From: Clostridiaceae bacterium | Lineage (GTDB): Bacteria; Bacillota_A; Clostridia; Clostridiales; Clostridiaceae | Direction of reading: 5' to 3' | Length of the DNA stretch: 64,000 bases | Assembly (NCBI GenBank): GCA_029256485.1 | Contig: JAQSXU010000021.1 | Span: forward strand, 20,877 to 84,876 | In this document: piece after piece, positions 8,874-17,112 of the stretch | Position numbering within the stretch: position 1 is the first letter of the stretch | Layout: each line of letters begins with the position of its first letter | Translations under genes and position numbers: made by a program | Notes under the pieces: generated by a model | Told to the model about the DNA's origin: nothing | The model's input: only the letters and a program-made list of their open reading frames with translations | The model's database searches: none

Positions 8874-9905
8874 ATGAGAGCATTAAATTTTTCTGAAACA
8901 AAAGATGTTATCGAATACATTAGTAAAAATAATAATGCAGGTTACTTATTATTTAGTACAGTTGAAAACATAAAAGAATTATCAGGCTGCGTGGATGACA
9001 ATGTGGTACTTTGCTCTACAGCAGGTGAATACACCCCTAATGGATATGAAAATGGTGTAATTACAGGTTTTCAATATGATAGAGAGGAATGTAACATAGT
9101 TGAGATACTTTATCCTCCAATAAAGAGCATTGAGAAACTGAAAGAGGCTTATAGCAATGTAAAAAGTAATCCTCAATCTTTCTTACTTTTATTATGCGAT
9201 GGTTTATCAGGGATGGAAGAAAGTATAATTACTACTTTATTTTTTATAGATGATAAATTCAAAGTAATAGGGGGCAGTGCAGGAGATAACTTGAAGTTTG
9301 AAAAAACATTAATATATATAGGAAAAAAACAAGTTCATAGTGCAGCACTATTTTTTAATTCCAAAGCAAGAACTCAGTTAATCAAAGAAAATATTTATGT
9401 CCCCACCGGAGATAGCCTATTAGTTACTGAAGCAGATTCCATGAGTCGAATTGTAAAGACCTTTAATAATAAGCCTGCAAGCACAGAATATGCAAGAGCC
9501 CTTGGAACTAAGGAATCTGAGTTATCCAACCAATTTATGAATCACCCACTTGGCAAAGTTTATAAGAATGATATTTTTATTGCATCTCCAATGAAAATAA
9601 ATAGCGATAAATCTATAACATTTTATTGTCAGATAATGCCTAATTCCTTTGTGCACGTACTTAAGCCAATAGATCCAATTATTCAAATTAAAGACACATT
9701 AAATACACTGGCATTTAAGCCTGACTTTATTTTTGCTGTTAATTGTATTTTAAGAAGCTTGAAATTCCGTCAGGAAAATCTCTGGAAGGATATTGATAAG
9801 GAGATATTAAAGGTATGTAATAATACCACAGGTTTTGTAAGCTATGGCGAACAGTTTTATAAAAATCATTGCAATCAAACAATGGTCATATTAGCAGTTG
9901 AGTAA
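8874..9905 (+). CDS. FIST domain sensor protein
   Basis: A 343-residue cytoplasmic protein built of FIST_N and FIST_C domains. The markers are VLCSTAGEYTPNGY near residue 45, GGSAGDNLKFEKTLIY near residue 133, and FNNKPASTEYARALG near residue 195. FIST domains are proposed small-ligand (amino-acid) sensors in signal transduction. CAGGAGG at 8861-8867 sets the ATG at 8874; seven upstream codons are open but lack a ribosome site. The gene for a soluble methyl-accepting protein begins 17 bases after its stop, so FIST probably feeds ligand information to it. A second FIST gene is at 41539. Confidence 0.85.
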   Translation: MRALNFSETKDVIEYISKNNNAGYLLFSTVENIKELSGCVDDNVVLCSTAGEYTPNGYENGVITGFQYDREECNIVEILYPPIKSIEKLKEAYSNVKSNPQSFLLLLCDGLSGMEESIITTLFFIDDKFKVIGGSAGDNLKFEKTLIYIGKKQVHSAALFFNSKARTQLIKENIYVPTGDSLLVTEADSMSRIVKTFNNKPASTEYARALGTKESELSNQFMNHPLGKVYKNDIFIASPMKINSDKSITFYCQIMPNSFVHVLKPIDPIIQIKDTLNTLAFKPDFIFAVNCILRSLKFRQENLWKDIDKEILKVCNNTTGFVSYGEQFYKNHCNQTMVILAVE

Positions 9906-9921
9906 GAGGTGAAGTAAAGAT

Positions 9922-10884
9922 ATGATTAAATTTTTAAAAAAGAATAAGCAGGTTGAACAGGAAAATATAGAACTTAAAATAATTCAGGAACAGGGAAATT
10001 TCCAATATAAAAATGAAGTCTTTGAATTAAACAGGCAGGTAGAAAAACAGTTATCAGGTTTACTGTTAGAAGAAGGTAAAACAACACATGGATTAAGTGA
10101 TTTGTTAGAAGGGGCAGGGTATACTACTGAACAAATTGAGCAGGTAGAAGGATATTTAAATTCTCTTTCACAAAATAGTGAAAACACTAGGAATTTAGTT
10201 AACAATGTATTTGAAAGTCTTAATTTATCGTCAGGTGAGATTAGTAAAGCAAAGGATCAAACTAATAAATTGATATCCCAGATGAATGTAGTTTTAGAAG
10301 TGTTTGAACAATTTATCAGCTTGTTTGCAGAACTGCAGTCCCATTATAACAGCATTGAGAATTTTGCAAATGTTATTCAAGGTATAGCATCGCAAACCAA
10401 TTTGCTTTCTCTAAATGCATCTATTGAGGCTGCCAGAGCTGGCGAACAAGGCAGAAGTTTTGCAGTTGTTGCAAATGAAATTAAGAAGCTTTCCAATGAT
10501 ACACAAAATAATACAAAGGACATAATCGAATCCTTAAATAAGATGACATCCATAATTGATTTGCTGAATGTTAAATCTAATGAAGGACAAAAAGAAGTTA
10601 CAAGTACAATGAAATTGATTAAATACTCTGAATCCTCTTTGGATAACATTATTAATTCAGAAAATGAGGTTAATGTGCATGTAAAGGAAGTTGAGGCTTC
10701 TCAAGAGAACAATTTACTAAAAATACAGGATGTAACTAAGAACTTATCAAACATAGTTAATAAATCCAAAAGCGAGAATCAGCAGCTGGAGGAATTAATT
10801 GAAAGTGTTCAAACAAAATCGGATTTTTATTTATACATTTTAAATCATATCAATCAAATAAAATTATTAGAGGCTGAAAATTAA
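9922..10884 (+). CDS. soluble methyl-accepting chemotaxis-type transducer
   Basis: A 320-residue protein with no transmembrane segment and no periplasmic domain. The signalling tip [44 protein letters not shown], near residues 147-193, is the highly conserved CheA/CheW-binding hairpin. The flanks are coiled-coil helices, shorter than in a full transducer. The first 60 residues contain a charged helix that could dock a partner. It lies in an operon with the FIST gene, so input is probably by protein-protein contact. It may steer motility or another Che-like pathway; no che genes are in the window. Confidence 0.88.
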   Translation: MIKFLKKNKQVEQENIELKIIQEQGNFQYKNEVFELNRQVEKQLSGLLLEEGKTTHGLSDLLEGAGYTTEQIEQVEGYLNSLSQNSENTRNLVNNVFESLNLSSGEISKAKDQTNKLISQMNVVLEVFEQFISLFAELQSHYNSIENFANVIQGIASQTNLLSLNASIEAARAGEQGRSFAVVANEIKKLSNDTQNNTKDIIESLNKMTSIIDLLNVKSNEGQKEVTSTMKLIKYSESSLDNIINSENEVNVHVKEVEASQENNLLKIQDVTKNLSNIVNKSKSENQQLEELIESVQTKSDFYLYILNHINQIKLLEAEN

Positions 10885-10906
10885 AAAAGCAGACGTATAA
10901 CTTATA

Positions 10907-10952
10907 AAAAGAGTAACTTTTTTGCATAGATAAACAAAAAAGTTACTCTTTT
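10907..10952. terminator. bidirectional terminator
   Basis: A perfect 18-bp stem, AAAAGAGTAACTTTTTTG (10907-10924) with its complement at 10935-10952. It serves both the MCP-like gene and the converging response-regulator gene. Confidence 0.85.
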
Positions 10953-10962
10953 ATTTTGCTAA

Positions 10963-11583
10963 TTATCTATTCTTATAATAGAATACAGCGAGCTGGGTTC
11001 TATCCCTGAGATCCAGTTTTTCCAAAATGGCAGATAAACTGTTTCTAACCGTACCCTCGCTTAAATACAGCCTGCTGGCTATTTCTTTATTGCTAAGCCC
11101 TTCTGCTACAATGGTTATAATATCAAGTTCCTTTTCGGTGATGCCAAAGGATGAAAAGTCTGCTTTACTGCTGCTATTTATTAGTGATGGAATTTTTGAA
11201 ACAATATCATCCCCAAAGACACTTTGCCCCATATATACAGCCCTTAGTGAGGGCACAATGCATTCAAAATTTTGCTTTATGATATAGCCCTTAGCACCTA
11301 TTCTCAGTGCCTTAATTATATATTCATCATCTGAAAAAGTAGTTAAAAATAGTATTTTTGCGTTTTTATCCTTCCTTAAAATTACTTCACCTGCTTCTAG
11401 TCCTGTCATGTTTTCCATTCTTATATCGATTAATAAAATATCAGGTTTTAAACTATCATATAGTTCAATAGCTTCCTTTCCACTGTTACCTGTACCAGCT
11501 ACGCAGATATCATTCTCTGTTTCCAATATGGTTTTCAAAGAAACGCATACTAATTTGTCATCATCAACAACTACTATCCTCAT
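10963..11583 (-). CDS. NarL/LuxR-type response regulator
   Basis: A 206-residue DNA-binding response regulator. The receiver domain has the acidic pair VVDDDK at the start, the phospho-acceptor in DILLIDIRMENMTG near residue 53, and the conserved K in GAKGYIIKQ. The C-terminal LuxR helix-turn-helix reads ITEKELDIITIVAEGLSNKEIASRLYLSEGTVRNSLS. AAAGGA before the ATG at 11583 is a better start than the TTG six codons upstream. It is downstream of, and probably co-transcribed with, its kinase. The expected target is the divergent ABC exporter. Confidence 0.92.
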   Translation of the reverse strand: MRIVVVDDDKLVCVSLKTILETENDICVAGTGNSGKEAIELYDSLKPDILLIDIRMENMTGLEAGEVILRKDKNAKILFLTTFSDDEYIIKALRIGAKGYIIKQNFECIVPSLRAVYMGQSVFGDDIVSKIPSLINSSSKADFSSFGITEKELDIITIVAEGLSNKEIASRLYLSEGTVRNSLSAILEKLDLRDRTQLAVFYYKNR

Positions 11584-11606
11584 AATTTTAAGTCCTTTCA
11601 AAATAC

Positions 11607-12722
11607 TTACTTTTTGGGTATTGAAATAAAAATTCTAAACCCATTTTGGGTGCTAATATTCAGATTACCGCCTGCAGCAGCCACTCTATCGGCAATGCCC
11701 TTTATTCCAATGCCATTTTCACTATTATAACTGCAATTGGAACCATTGTCCTGAATAACCAATTGATAAAGTGCTGGATGTTCACGAATTATTACTAAAA
11801 CATTGGTGGCATTAGAATGGTTAATGATGTTTGACAAAGCTTCTTTTGTAACTGCAATAAAGCAGTACTTTATATTTTTTTCTAAGTTTGTTTCCACATC
11901 ATAATCAAATTTAACAGGACAAAATCTAAAATTATCAATTAGCTTTTGAATTTCAGACTGTAAATCAATTGATTCCTCATGTAAATCGTGGACGCTGGAT
12001 CGGATGCTGTCCATGGCCTCTGACAGTGTTGCCTTTACAAGATTCAAACTTTCTTTAGTTTCAACATCTTTATTTATAGCAAGGAGAGCTGCGATTTGCA
12101 ATATGGATCTTGAAAGTAAATGTCCCACATTATCATGAATATCTCTTGCTATTCTGTTTCGTTCCTTTAAAGTCGCCAGGTTTATTTCATAATCCTGTTT
12201 TTCCAACAGTTCTTTATTCTTTTTTTCAAGCTGCATTGATATTTCAACGGCATTATCACGAAGTTTGTAATAGTCTTTTTTTACATTTTGCAGGGATATA
12301 GTGCGGTATTTTAAAATATATGCGGTTACTATAAAGGCTGCAATTAACCACTTTGACATGAACAATGAATTGGTAGTATTGGTAACCAAGGGCAAAAAAG
12401 CTAAAACCCATATCCATTTGATTTGGCCAAATAAAACATCATAACATATAAGAGAAATAAAGAATAAGAAAGCTGGTTCAAAAAAGCAGGCAATTATATA
12501 AGCAATAAATAGCCATAATCTAATAGTATCCTGTTCCAGATAGCTTAAAATTGCACTTAAAATAACAGCAATCAGGATGGGTACAATCATGTATATGTTG
12601 TTTGCAATAGGTATATATATAGCCAAAGAAATAGTAAAAATAATCAGTTTATCAGTTAACATCTTCATTTTATCTATCAAACCTTCACTTTTGAAATAAC
12701 CATTATATATCAATTCTAGCAC
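11607..12722 (-). CDS. NarL-type sensor histidine kinase
   Basis: Up to 371 residues. The N-terminal 160 residues form about five closely spaced transmembrane helices with hardly any outside loop, the design of intramembrane-sensing kinases. A coiled coil leads to the HisKA_3 dimerisation box ERNRIARDIHDNVGHLLSRSI with the phosphorylated His. The ATPase domain shows NIINHSNATNVLV (N box) and QDNGSNCSYNSENGIGIKGI. The start is uncertain: a GTG at 12722 opens the frame with a poor ribosome site, and ATGs at 12668 and 12662 are alternatives. Its location beside a divergent exporter suggests it senses a membrane-active compound. Confidence 0.85.
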   Translation of the reverse strand: MLELIYNGYFKSEGLIDKMKMLTDKLIIFTISLAIYIPIANNIYMIVPILIAVILSAILSYLEQDTIRLWLFIAYIIACFFEPAFLFFISLICYDVLFGQIKWIWVLAFLPLVTNTTNSLFMSKWLIAAFIVTAYILKYRTISLQNVKKDYYKLRDNAVEISMQLEKKNKELLEKQDYEINLATLKERNRIARDIHDNVGHLLSRSILQIAALLAINKDVETKESLNLVKATLSEAMDSIRSSVHDLHEESIDLQSEIQKLIDNFRFCPVKFDYDVETNLEKNIKYCFIAVTKEALSNIINHSNATNVLVIIREHPALYQLVIQDNGSNCSYNSENGIGIKGIADRVAAAGGNLNISTQNGFRIFISIPKK

Positions 12723-12895
12723 TCCATATTACCCTACTCAAGCCTATTATTACATTTGTCATATCCAGTTAGGAGTTTGTTCACTTAAAAATTACAAATA
12801 AACATAGTAAAATTAAAATATAGAAAGAAACAATGGCTGTGATTATTTAAAAGCCATTCTTAGAAATATGTTAATTAATAATCGGAGGGATTGTT

Positions 12896-13828
12896 ATGGT
12901 AATAAATGTTAAAAACCTGGTAAAAAGATATGATGATTTAATAGCACTGGATCATTTTAATCTTGAAGTAAATGAAGGAGAAATTTTTGGACTTTTAGGT
13001 CCAAATGGTTCAGGGAAAACTACTGCGATAAACTGCATTTTATCACTGTTGAAATATGATAAAGGAACCATAGAGATTTATAATAAACCTATGTCACCGG
13101 ATGCTTATGATATTAAACGAAATATTGGTATAATCATGCAGAATGTTGCCGTATTTGATGAACTAACGGTTTATGAAAACATTGATTATTTTTGCGGACT
13201 TTACATTTATGATAAAAAGAAGCGCCAGGATCTTGTTGAGGAAGCTATAGACTTTGTTGGACTTAATGATTACAGGAAGTTTTATCCTAAAAAGTTAAGC
13301 GGTGGTTTACTCCGTAGATTAAATATTGCCTGCGGTATCGCTCATAAGCCAAAGTTAATTATTTTAGATGAACCCACAGTTGCAGTTGACCCTCAGAGCC
13401 GAAACAACATTCTTGAGGGAATACAAAGACTTAATAGGGAAGGAGCTACAATTGTATATACTTCTCACTATATGGAAGAGGTTGAGCAAATCTGCACACG
13501 CATAGCCATTATGGACAAAGGCAGGATAATTGCAACTGGAACCAATGATGAACTGAAGGGTATGATAAATTCTGGTGAAAAACTCACTGTTGAAATATTT
13601 AAAATTGATAATAGTATTTTAGAGGGTGTTAGAAATCTTCCCCATATAATTTCTGCAGAATATCATGACAATTTACTTGTTGCAAAATCAAGCAGAGGTA
13701 AAAATAATCTAATTGCCTTAATGGATTATTTAAAATCAAAGAATATCACTGTTGGAAAAATTTATTCAGAACCGCCTACATTGAACGATGTATTCTTAGA
13801 AATAACAGGGAAAGAGCTTAGAGATTAA
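12896..13828 (+). CDS. ABC exporter ATP-binding protein (LnrL-like)
   Basis: A 310-residue ATPase of the multidrug/lipid-export type. Walker A is GLLGPNGSGKTT near residue 37, the signature is KKLSGGLLRRLNIACGIA near residue 137, and Walker B is LIILDEPTVAVDP, with the H-loop in YTSHYMEE. The C-terminal 90 residues are the usual extension of CcmA-type ATPases. GGAGG precedes the ATG. It begins an operon with two ABC-2 permeases, divergent from a NarL-type two-component system. That layout matches the lnrJKLMN (linearmycin resistance) locus of Bacillus; the substrate here is unproven. Confidence 0.9.
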   Translation: MVINVKNLVKRYDDLIALDHFNLEVNEGEIFGLLGPNGSGKTTAINCILSLLKYDKGTIEIYNKPMSPDAYDIKRNIGIIMQNVAVFDELTVYENIDYFCGLYIYDKKKRQDLVEEAIDFVGLNDYRKFYPKKLSGGLLRRLNIACGIAHKPKLIILDEPTVAVDPQSRNNILEGIQRLNREGATIVYTSHYMEEVEQICTRIAIMDKGRIIATGTNDELKGMINSGEKLTVEIFKIDNSILEGVRNLPHIISAEYHDNLLVAKSSRGKNNLIALMDYLKSKNITVGKIYSEPPTLNDVFLEITGKELRD

Positions 13829-13853
13829 AGTCTTTAGGCAAAGGAGGGATATT

Positions 13854-15008
13854 ATGTTTTTGCGTAATTATATATACAGGCTCAAATGTATTGTAAGGGA
13901 CAGGCAAATGATGTTTTGGACTTTTTTATTTCCAATACTTTTAGCTACGTTATTTAATCTGGGTTTTGCAAATATTTCCAGTGCAGAAAACTTTTCAAAA
14001 ATCGAAATTGGTATTGTTAATAATGATGAATATAATAAAAATACTAATTTTATTAAAGCTATTGATTCTGTTTCACAATCAGATAAAAGTGCGGGTAAGA
14101 GTAATTTATTTAATGTAAAATATACGTCTATGGGAGAAGCAAGCGGACTCCTTAAGGATAATAAAATTGACGGGTATATCTATTTTGACAATGGAATAAA
14201 GCTTGTTGTGAAAGAATCTGGATTAAATCAAACTATAATAAAAAGTTTCCTGGATGACTTTAAGGAAACTTCATCTACAATGGTAACTATTATTAACAAA
14301 AATCCAGCTGCAGTTCAAAAAGGACTTTTGAACAGCGTTTCAAACAGGACGGATTATCTTAAAGAAGTTACTGCCAGTAAATCTGTACCAGATAATATTG
14401 TGACCTACTTTTACGCTTTAATTGCCATGACTTGTCTGTACGGTGGTTTTTGGGGGTTAAAAGAGGTGGTAGCAATACAGGCTAACCAATCACCTCAGGG
14501 AGCAAGAATTAACATGGCTCCTACACACAAACTAAAGTTATTTATAGCCTCTATATTGGCAGCAACTACGATTCAGCTGCTTGAAGTATTTGCTTTACTT
14601 GGGTATTTATCTTTCATGCTGAAAGTGGATTTTGGGAGCCAGGTAAATTATATAGCCCTGACATGTGTAATCAGTACAATTACTGGGGTTACATTTGGTA
14701 CCTTCATTGCTTCTATTATCAAAAAAGGAGAAGGCGTGAAAATTGGAATCCTTATTGCATCTACTATGACAATGTGCTTTTTATCAGGTTTGATGTACGA
14801 TAAAATGAAATATATCATTAGTACAACGGTTCCTTTTTTAGGATACATTAATCCTGCTAATTTAATATCAGACTCTTTTTATTCACTTTATTATTACAGC
14901 ACATACACACAATTTTTCACTGATATAGCCCTGCTATGCATTTTCACTATTTTTTTCAGCACAATTACCTACCTGGTTTTAAGGAGGCAGAAATATGCAA
15001 GTCTATAA
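13854..15008 (+). CDS. ABC-2 type permease (first subunit)
   Basis: A 384-residue membrane protein. One transmembrane helix near residue 18 is followed by an outside domain of about 150 residues, then five helices near residues 180-375. This is the ABC-2 exporter plan with a large first loop, seen in LnrM/LnrN and YhgE-like permeases. The ribosome site AAAGGAGGG lies just before the ATG. Its last 14 bases overlap the next permease gene, so the two products are coupled and probably form a heterodimer with the ATPase. Confidence 0.85.
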   Translation: MFLRNYIYRLKCIVRDRQMMFWTFLFPILLATLFNLGFANISSAENFSKIEIGIVNNDEYNKNTNFIKAIDSVSQSDKSAGKSNLFNVKYTSMGEASGLLKDNKIDGYIYFDNGIKLVVKESGLNQTIIKSFLDDFKETSSTMVTIINKNPAAVQKGLLNSVSNRTDYLKEVTASKSVPDNIVTYFYALIAMTCLYGGFWGLKEVVAIQANQSPQGARINMAPTHKLKLFIASILAATTIQLLEVFALLGYLSFMLKVDFGSQVNYIALTCVISTITGVTFGTFIASIIKKGEGVKIGILIASTMTMCFLSGLMYDKMKYIISTTVPFLGYINPANLISDSFYSLYYYSTYTQFFTDIALLCIFTIFFSTITYLVLRRQKYASL

Positions 15009-16161
15009 AGCTTTTTTTAAAGTAATTTATAAAAATTTGTCTCAAATAATGATTTATGTTGTAATATTTTTATTATTTGGTGTAATTCTTTCAAAAACTT
15101 ATACTAATCCAGTAAATACAAATTTTACAGAAACCAAAGTAAATATAGCTTTTGTAAATCATGATACCAATTCCAAACTTGTGGAGGGATTGAAGGATTA
15201 TCTAAGCAAAAACGCTAATATTATTAATATACCTGATAATACTAAAAGTCTGCAGGATGCTTTATTTTTCAGACAGGTGGAATATATAGTTAATGTGCCT
15301 GAAGGCTTTACAGAGGCACTAATAAGCGGGAAAAATGTACAGCTGGAAAAGACAGCACTGCCAAGCTCAGCCAGCGGGGTATATATGGATAATATAATCA
15401 ATAAGTATTTAAATACTGCAAAAACCTATAAGGACAATATGAGAGATTTATCTGATGAGCAGCTTGTAACCTATGTTGATAAAGATTTATCACAAAAAAC
15501 TGAAGTAAAGATAGAAAGATCCGCAAGTGAAGCTTCTAAAGACGATAGGTGCATATACTATTATAATTATTTGGCTTACTCATTATTTGCTATATTAATA
15601 TTAGGGGTTTGCTCTGTTATGATGGTGTTTAACAACACAGATTTAAAAAAGCGAAACCTTTGTTCACCAATAAAACTTAGGAATATGAACTTTCAAATGA
15701 TTATGGGAAACATCAGTTTTGCAATACTGGCTTGGTTGGCACTAATTTTTACAAGTCTTATAATGTATACAGGGAATATGTTTACTGAAAGAGGGCTTCT
15801 GCTTATATTAAACTCTTTTATATTTACTTTGGCAGCATTAAGTATAAGTTATTTAATTGGGAATATTATTAAAAGCAGAGGTGCAATGTCTGCTGCTGCA
15901 AATGTGGTTTCCCTGGGAACCTGTTTTATAAGCGGGGTATTTGTTCCTCAGGTGCTGCTTGGCAAAACAGTATTGAAGATTGCAAGCTTTACCCCAACTT
16001 ATTGGTACGTAAAGTCTAACAATGATATAGGAAACCTAGTTAACTTTAAAATAGAAAACCTTATGCCTATATTTAATAATATGCTGATAATAATTGGATT
16101 TGCTGCGGCTGTACTGGCTGTGACACTTGTAGTTATAAAGCAAAGAAGATTGAGTAATTAA
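14995..16161 (+). CDS. ABC-2 type permease (second subunit)
   Basis: A 388-residue partner of the preceding permease with the same plan: a helix near residues 16-34, an outside domain of about 145 residues, then about six helices. The ATG lies inside the upstream gene, with AAGGAGG as ribosome site. The motif SGVFVPQVLLGKTVLKIASFTPTYW near residue 310 is typical of this exporter class. A terminator follows at 16205, so the operon has three genes. Confidence 0.85.
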   Translation: MQVYKAFFKVIYKNLSQIMIYVVIFLLFGVILSKTYTNPVNTNFTETKVNIAFVNHDTNSKLVEGLKDYLSKNANIINIPDNTKSLQDALFFRQVEYIVNVPEGFTEALISGKNVQLEKTALPSSASGVYMDNIINKYLNTAKTYKDNMRDLSDEQLVTYVDKDLSQKTEVKIERSASEASKDDRCIYYYNYLAYSLFAILILGVCSVMMVFNNTDLKKRNLCSPIKLRNMNFQMIMGNISFAILAWLALIFTSLIMYTGNMFTERGLLLILNSFIFTLAALSISYLIGNIIKSRGAMSAAANVVSLGTCFISGVFVPQVLLGKTVLKIASFTPTYWYVKSNNDIGNLVNFKIENLMPIFNNMLIIIGFAAAVLAVTLVVIKQRRLSN

Positions 16162-16204
16162 ACTACAATATTTCACAGCGTCCTTAATTAATAAGAGTTA
16201 TTAT

Positions 16205-16238
16205 AAAATGTGCAGGCTACCATTAACCTGCACATTTT
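16205..16238 (+). terminator. terminator of the ABC exporter operon
   Basis: A perfect 12-bp stem AAAATGTGCAGG / CCTGCACATTTT with a 10-base loop and a T-rich tail. Confidence 0.8.
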
Positions 16239-16331
16239 GTTTTGCTTATACACAACAAAATAATTATTATTTAATATGAGCACACTATTTATAATTATAT
16301 ATTGATAATATTATAAAAACAGGAGGATAAT

Positions 16332-16793
16332 ATGATAGTTATATATCATGATGTTGGAGGAGCACATTCTACAGCAGTAGCAGCTAATATTCACATTAAT
16401 AAACTGCCTATGGACAGGATACCAAATAAACAGGAACTGATTAGTTTGCCTACCTTTGATAAAATTGAGAAGGAACAAATGGGGCATTTGATTTTTATAG
16501 GTGAGGACGAGAATAAAGCGAAAATTTACACCTTAGCCAGACAGTATAAGCCTAATATGGTAATAAGTGCTGTTACAGATATGTACTCTATTTTACATGG
16601 CAGCACTGATGAACTTTTTATTGTGGATACAAAACCATCTGTGAATTTACTTATGAATATAGGAGGGTATACTTCGAGAAAACTGCACTGGGTAAACTTT
16701 GGCAGACCTATAGTAACAAAGGGAACACAACAGGCTTATATGGATATTGTTAATATAGTTAAAGGTGTAAAAAATTTAGAAATAAAGCATTAG
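16332..16793 (+). CDS. DUF3189 family protein
   Basis: A 153-residue protein beginning MIVIYHDVGGAHSTAVAANIH, with a conserved GGAHS motif, then FIGEDENKAKIYTLARQ and a C-terminal GYTSRKLHWVNFGRPIVTKGTQQAY. I recognise it as DUF3189, found in spore-forming Firmicutes and without known function. There is no signal peptide or transmembrane helix; the alternating strand/helix pattern and the Gly/Ser/His motif suggest a Rossmann-like nucleotide or phosphate fold, which is inference. AGGAGG precedes the ATG. A truncated thiamine-binding-type gene lies 42 bases downstream. Confidence 0.75.
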   Translation: MIVIYHDVGGAHSTAVAANIHINKLPMDRIPNKQELISLPTFDKIEKEQMGHLIFIGEDENKAKIYTLARQYKPNMVISAVTDMYSILHGSTDELFIVDTKPSVNLLMNIGGYTSRKLHWVNFGRPIVTKGTQQAYMDIVNIVKGVKNLEIKH

Positions 16794-16835
16794 AACATTT
16801 TTTTATTTATAAATAAGAATAAGGAGGATTAAAAA

Positions 16836-16949
16836 ATGAATGCAAGTGTAGCAATTCAAGTATTACCAAAGATGGAGGTAGAAGAAACAATTCGTATTGT
16901 GGACGAGGTCATTGCCTATATTAGGAGCACAGGGCGTATGGACCATTGA
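16836..16949 (+). pseudogene. truncated thiamine-binding (MTH1187/YkoF-like) protein
   Basis: A 37-residue ORF after a strong AAGGAGG, beginning MNASVAIQVLPKMEVEETI and continuing to VIAYIRSTGRMDH. This is the N-terminal half of the MTH1187/YkoF thiamine-binding fold, normally about 95-100 residues; the GPFETTIEG-like half is missing. After the stop another frame reads GVWTIEKKIKK, which may be a scrap of the lost part. It is therefore probably a broken gene that kept its start region. The intact fold binds thiamine or HMP. Confidence 0.6.
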
Positions 16950-17001
16950 GAAGAAAATAAAAAAACATCATTCAGAATATTACTTTTCTCTAGAATAATG
17001 T

Positions 17002-17039
17002 TTACAATACTGGTAATTACTTTATTACCAATATTGTAA
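17002..17039. promoter_or_regulatory. 38-bp palindrome upstream of the P-type ATPase
   Basis: Arms TTACAATACTGGTAAT (17002-17017) and ATTACCAATATTGTAA (17024-17039) match at 15 of 16 positions around a 6-base centre. No T tract follows, so an operator is more likely than a terminator. A possible -35 box, TTGTAA at 17035-17040, overlaps the right arm. Confidence 0.5.
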
Positions 17040-17112
17040 TTTACTGAGAATTGTGCTAATGTGATATTATTAATTCTTAATAAATTTTAATGGTATGGAT
17101 GAGGTTATAAAA

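Noticed and set aside
11027..11287. Plus-strand ORF opposite the response regulator gene
   Set aside because: Antisense shadow of a clear NarL-type regulator, without a ribosome site.
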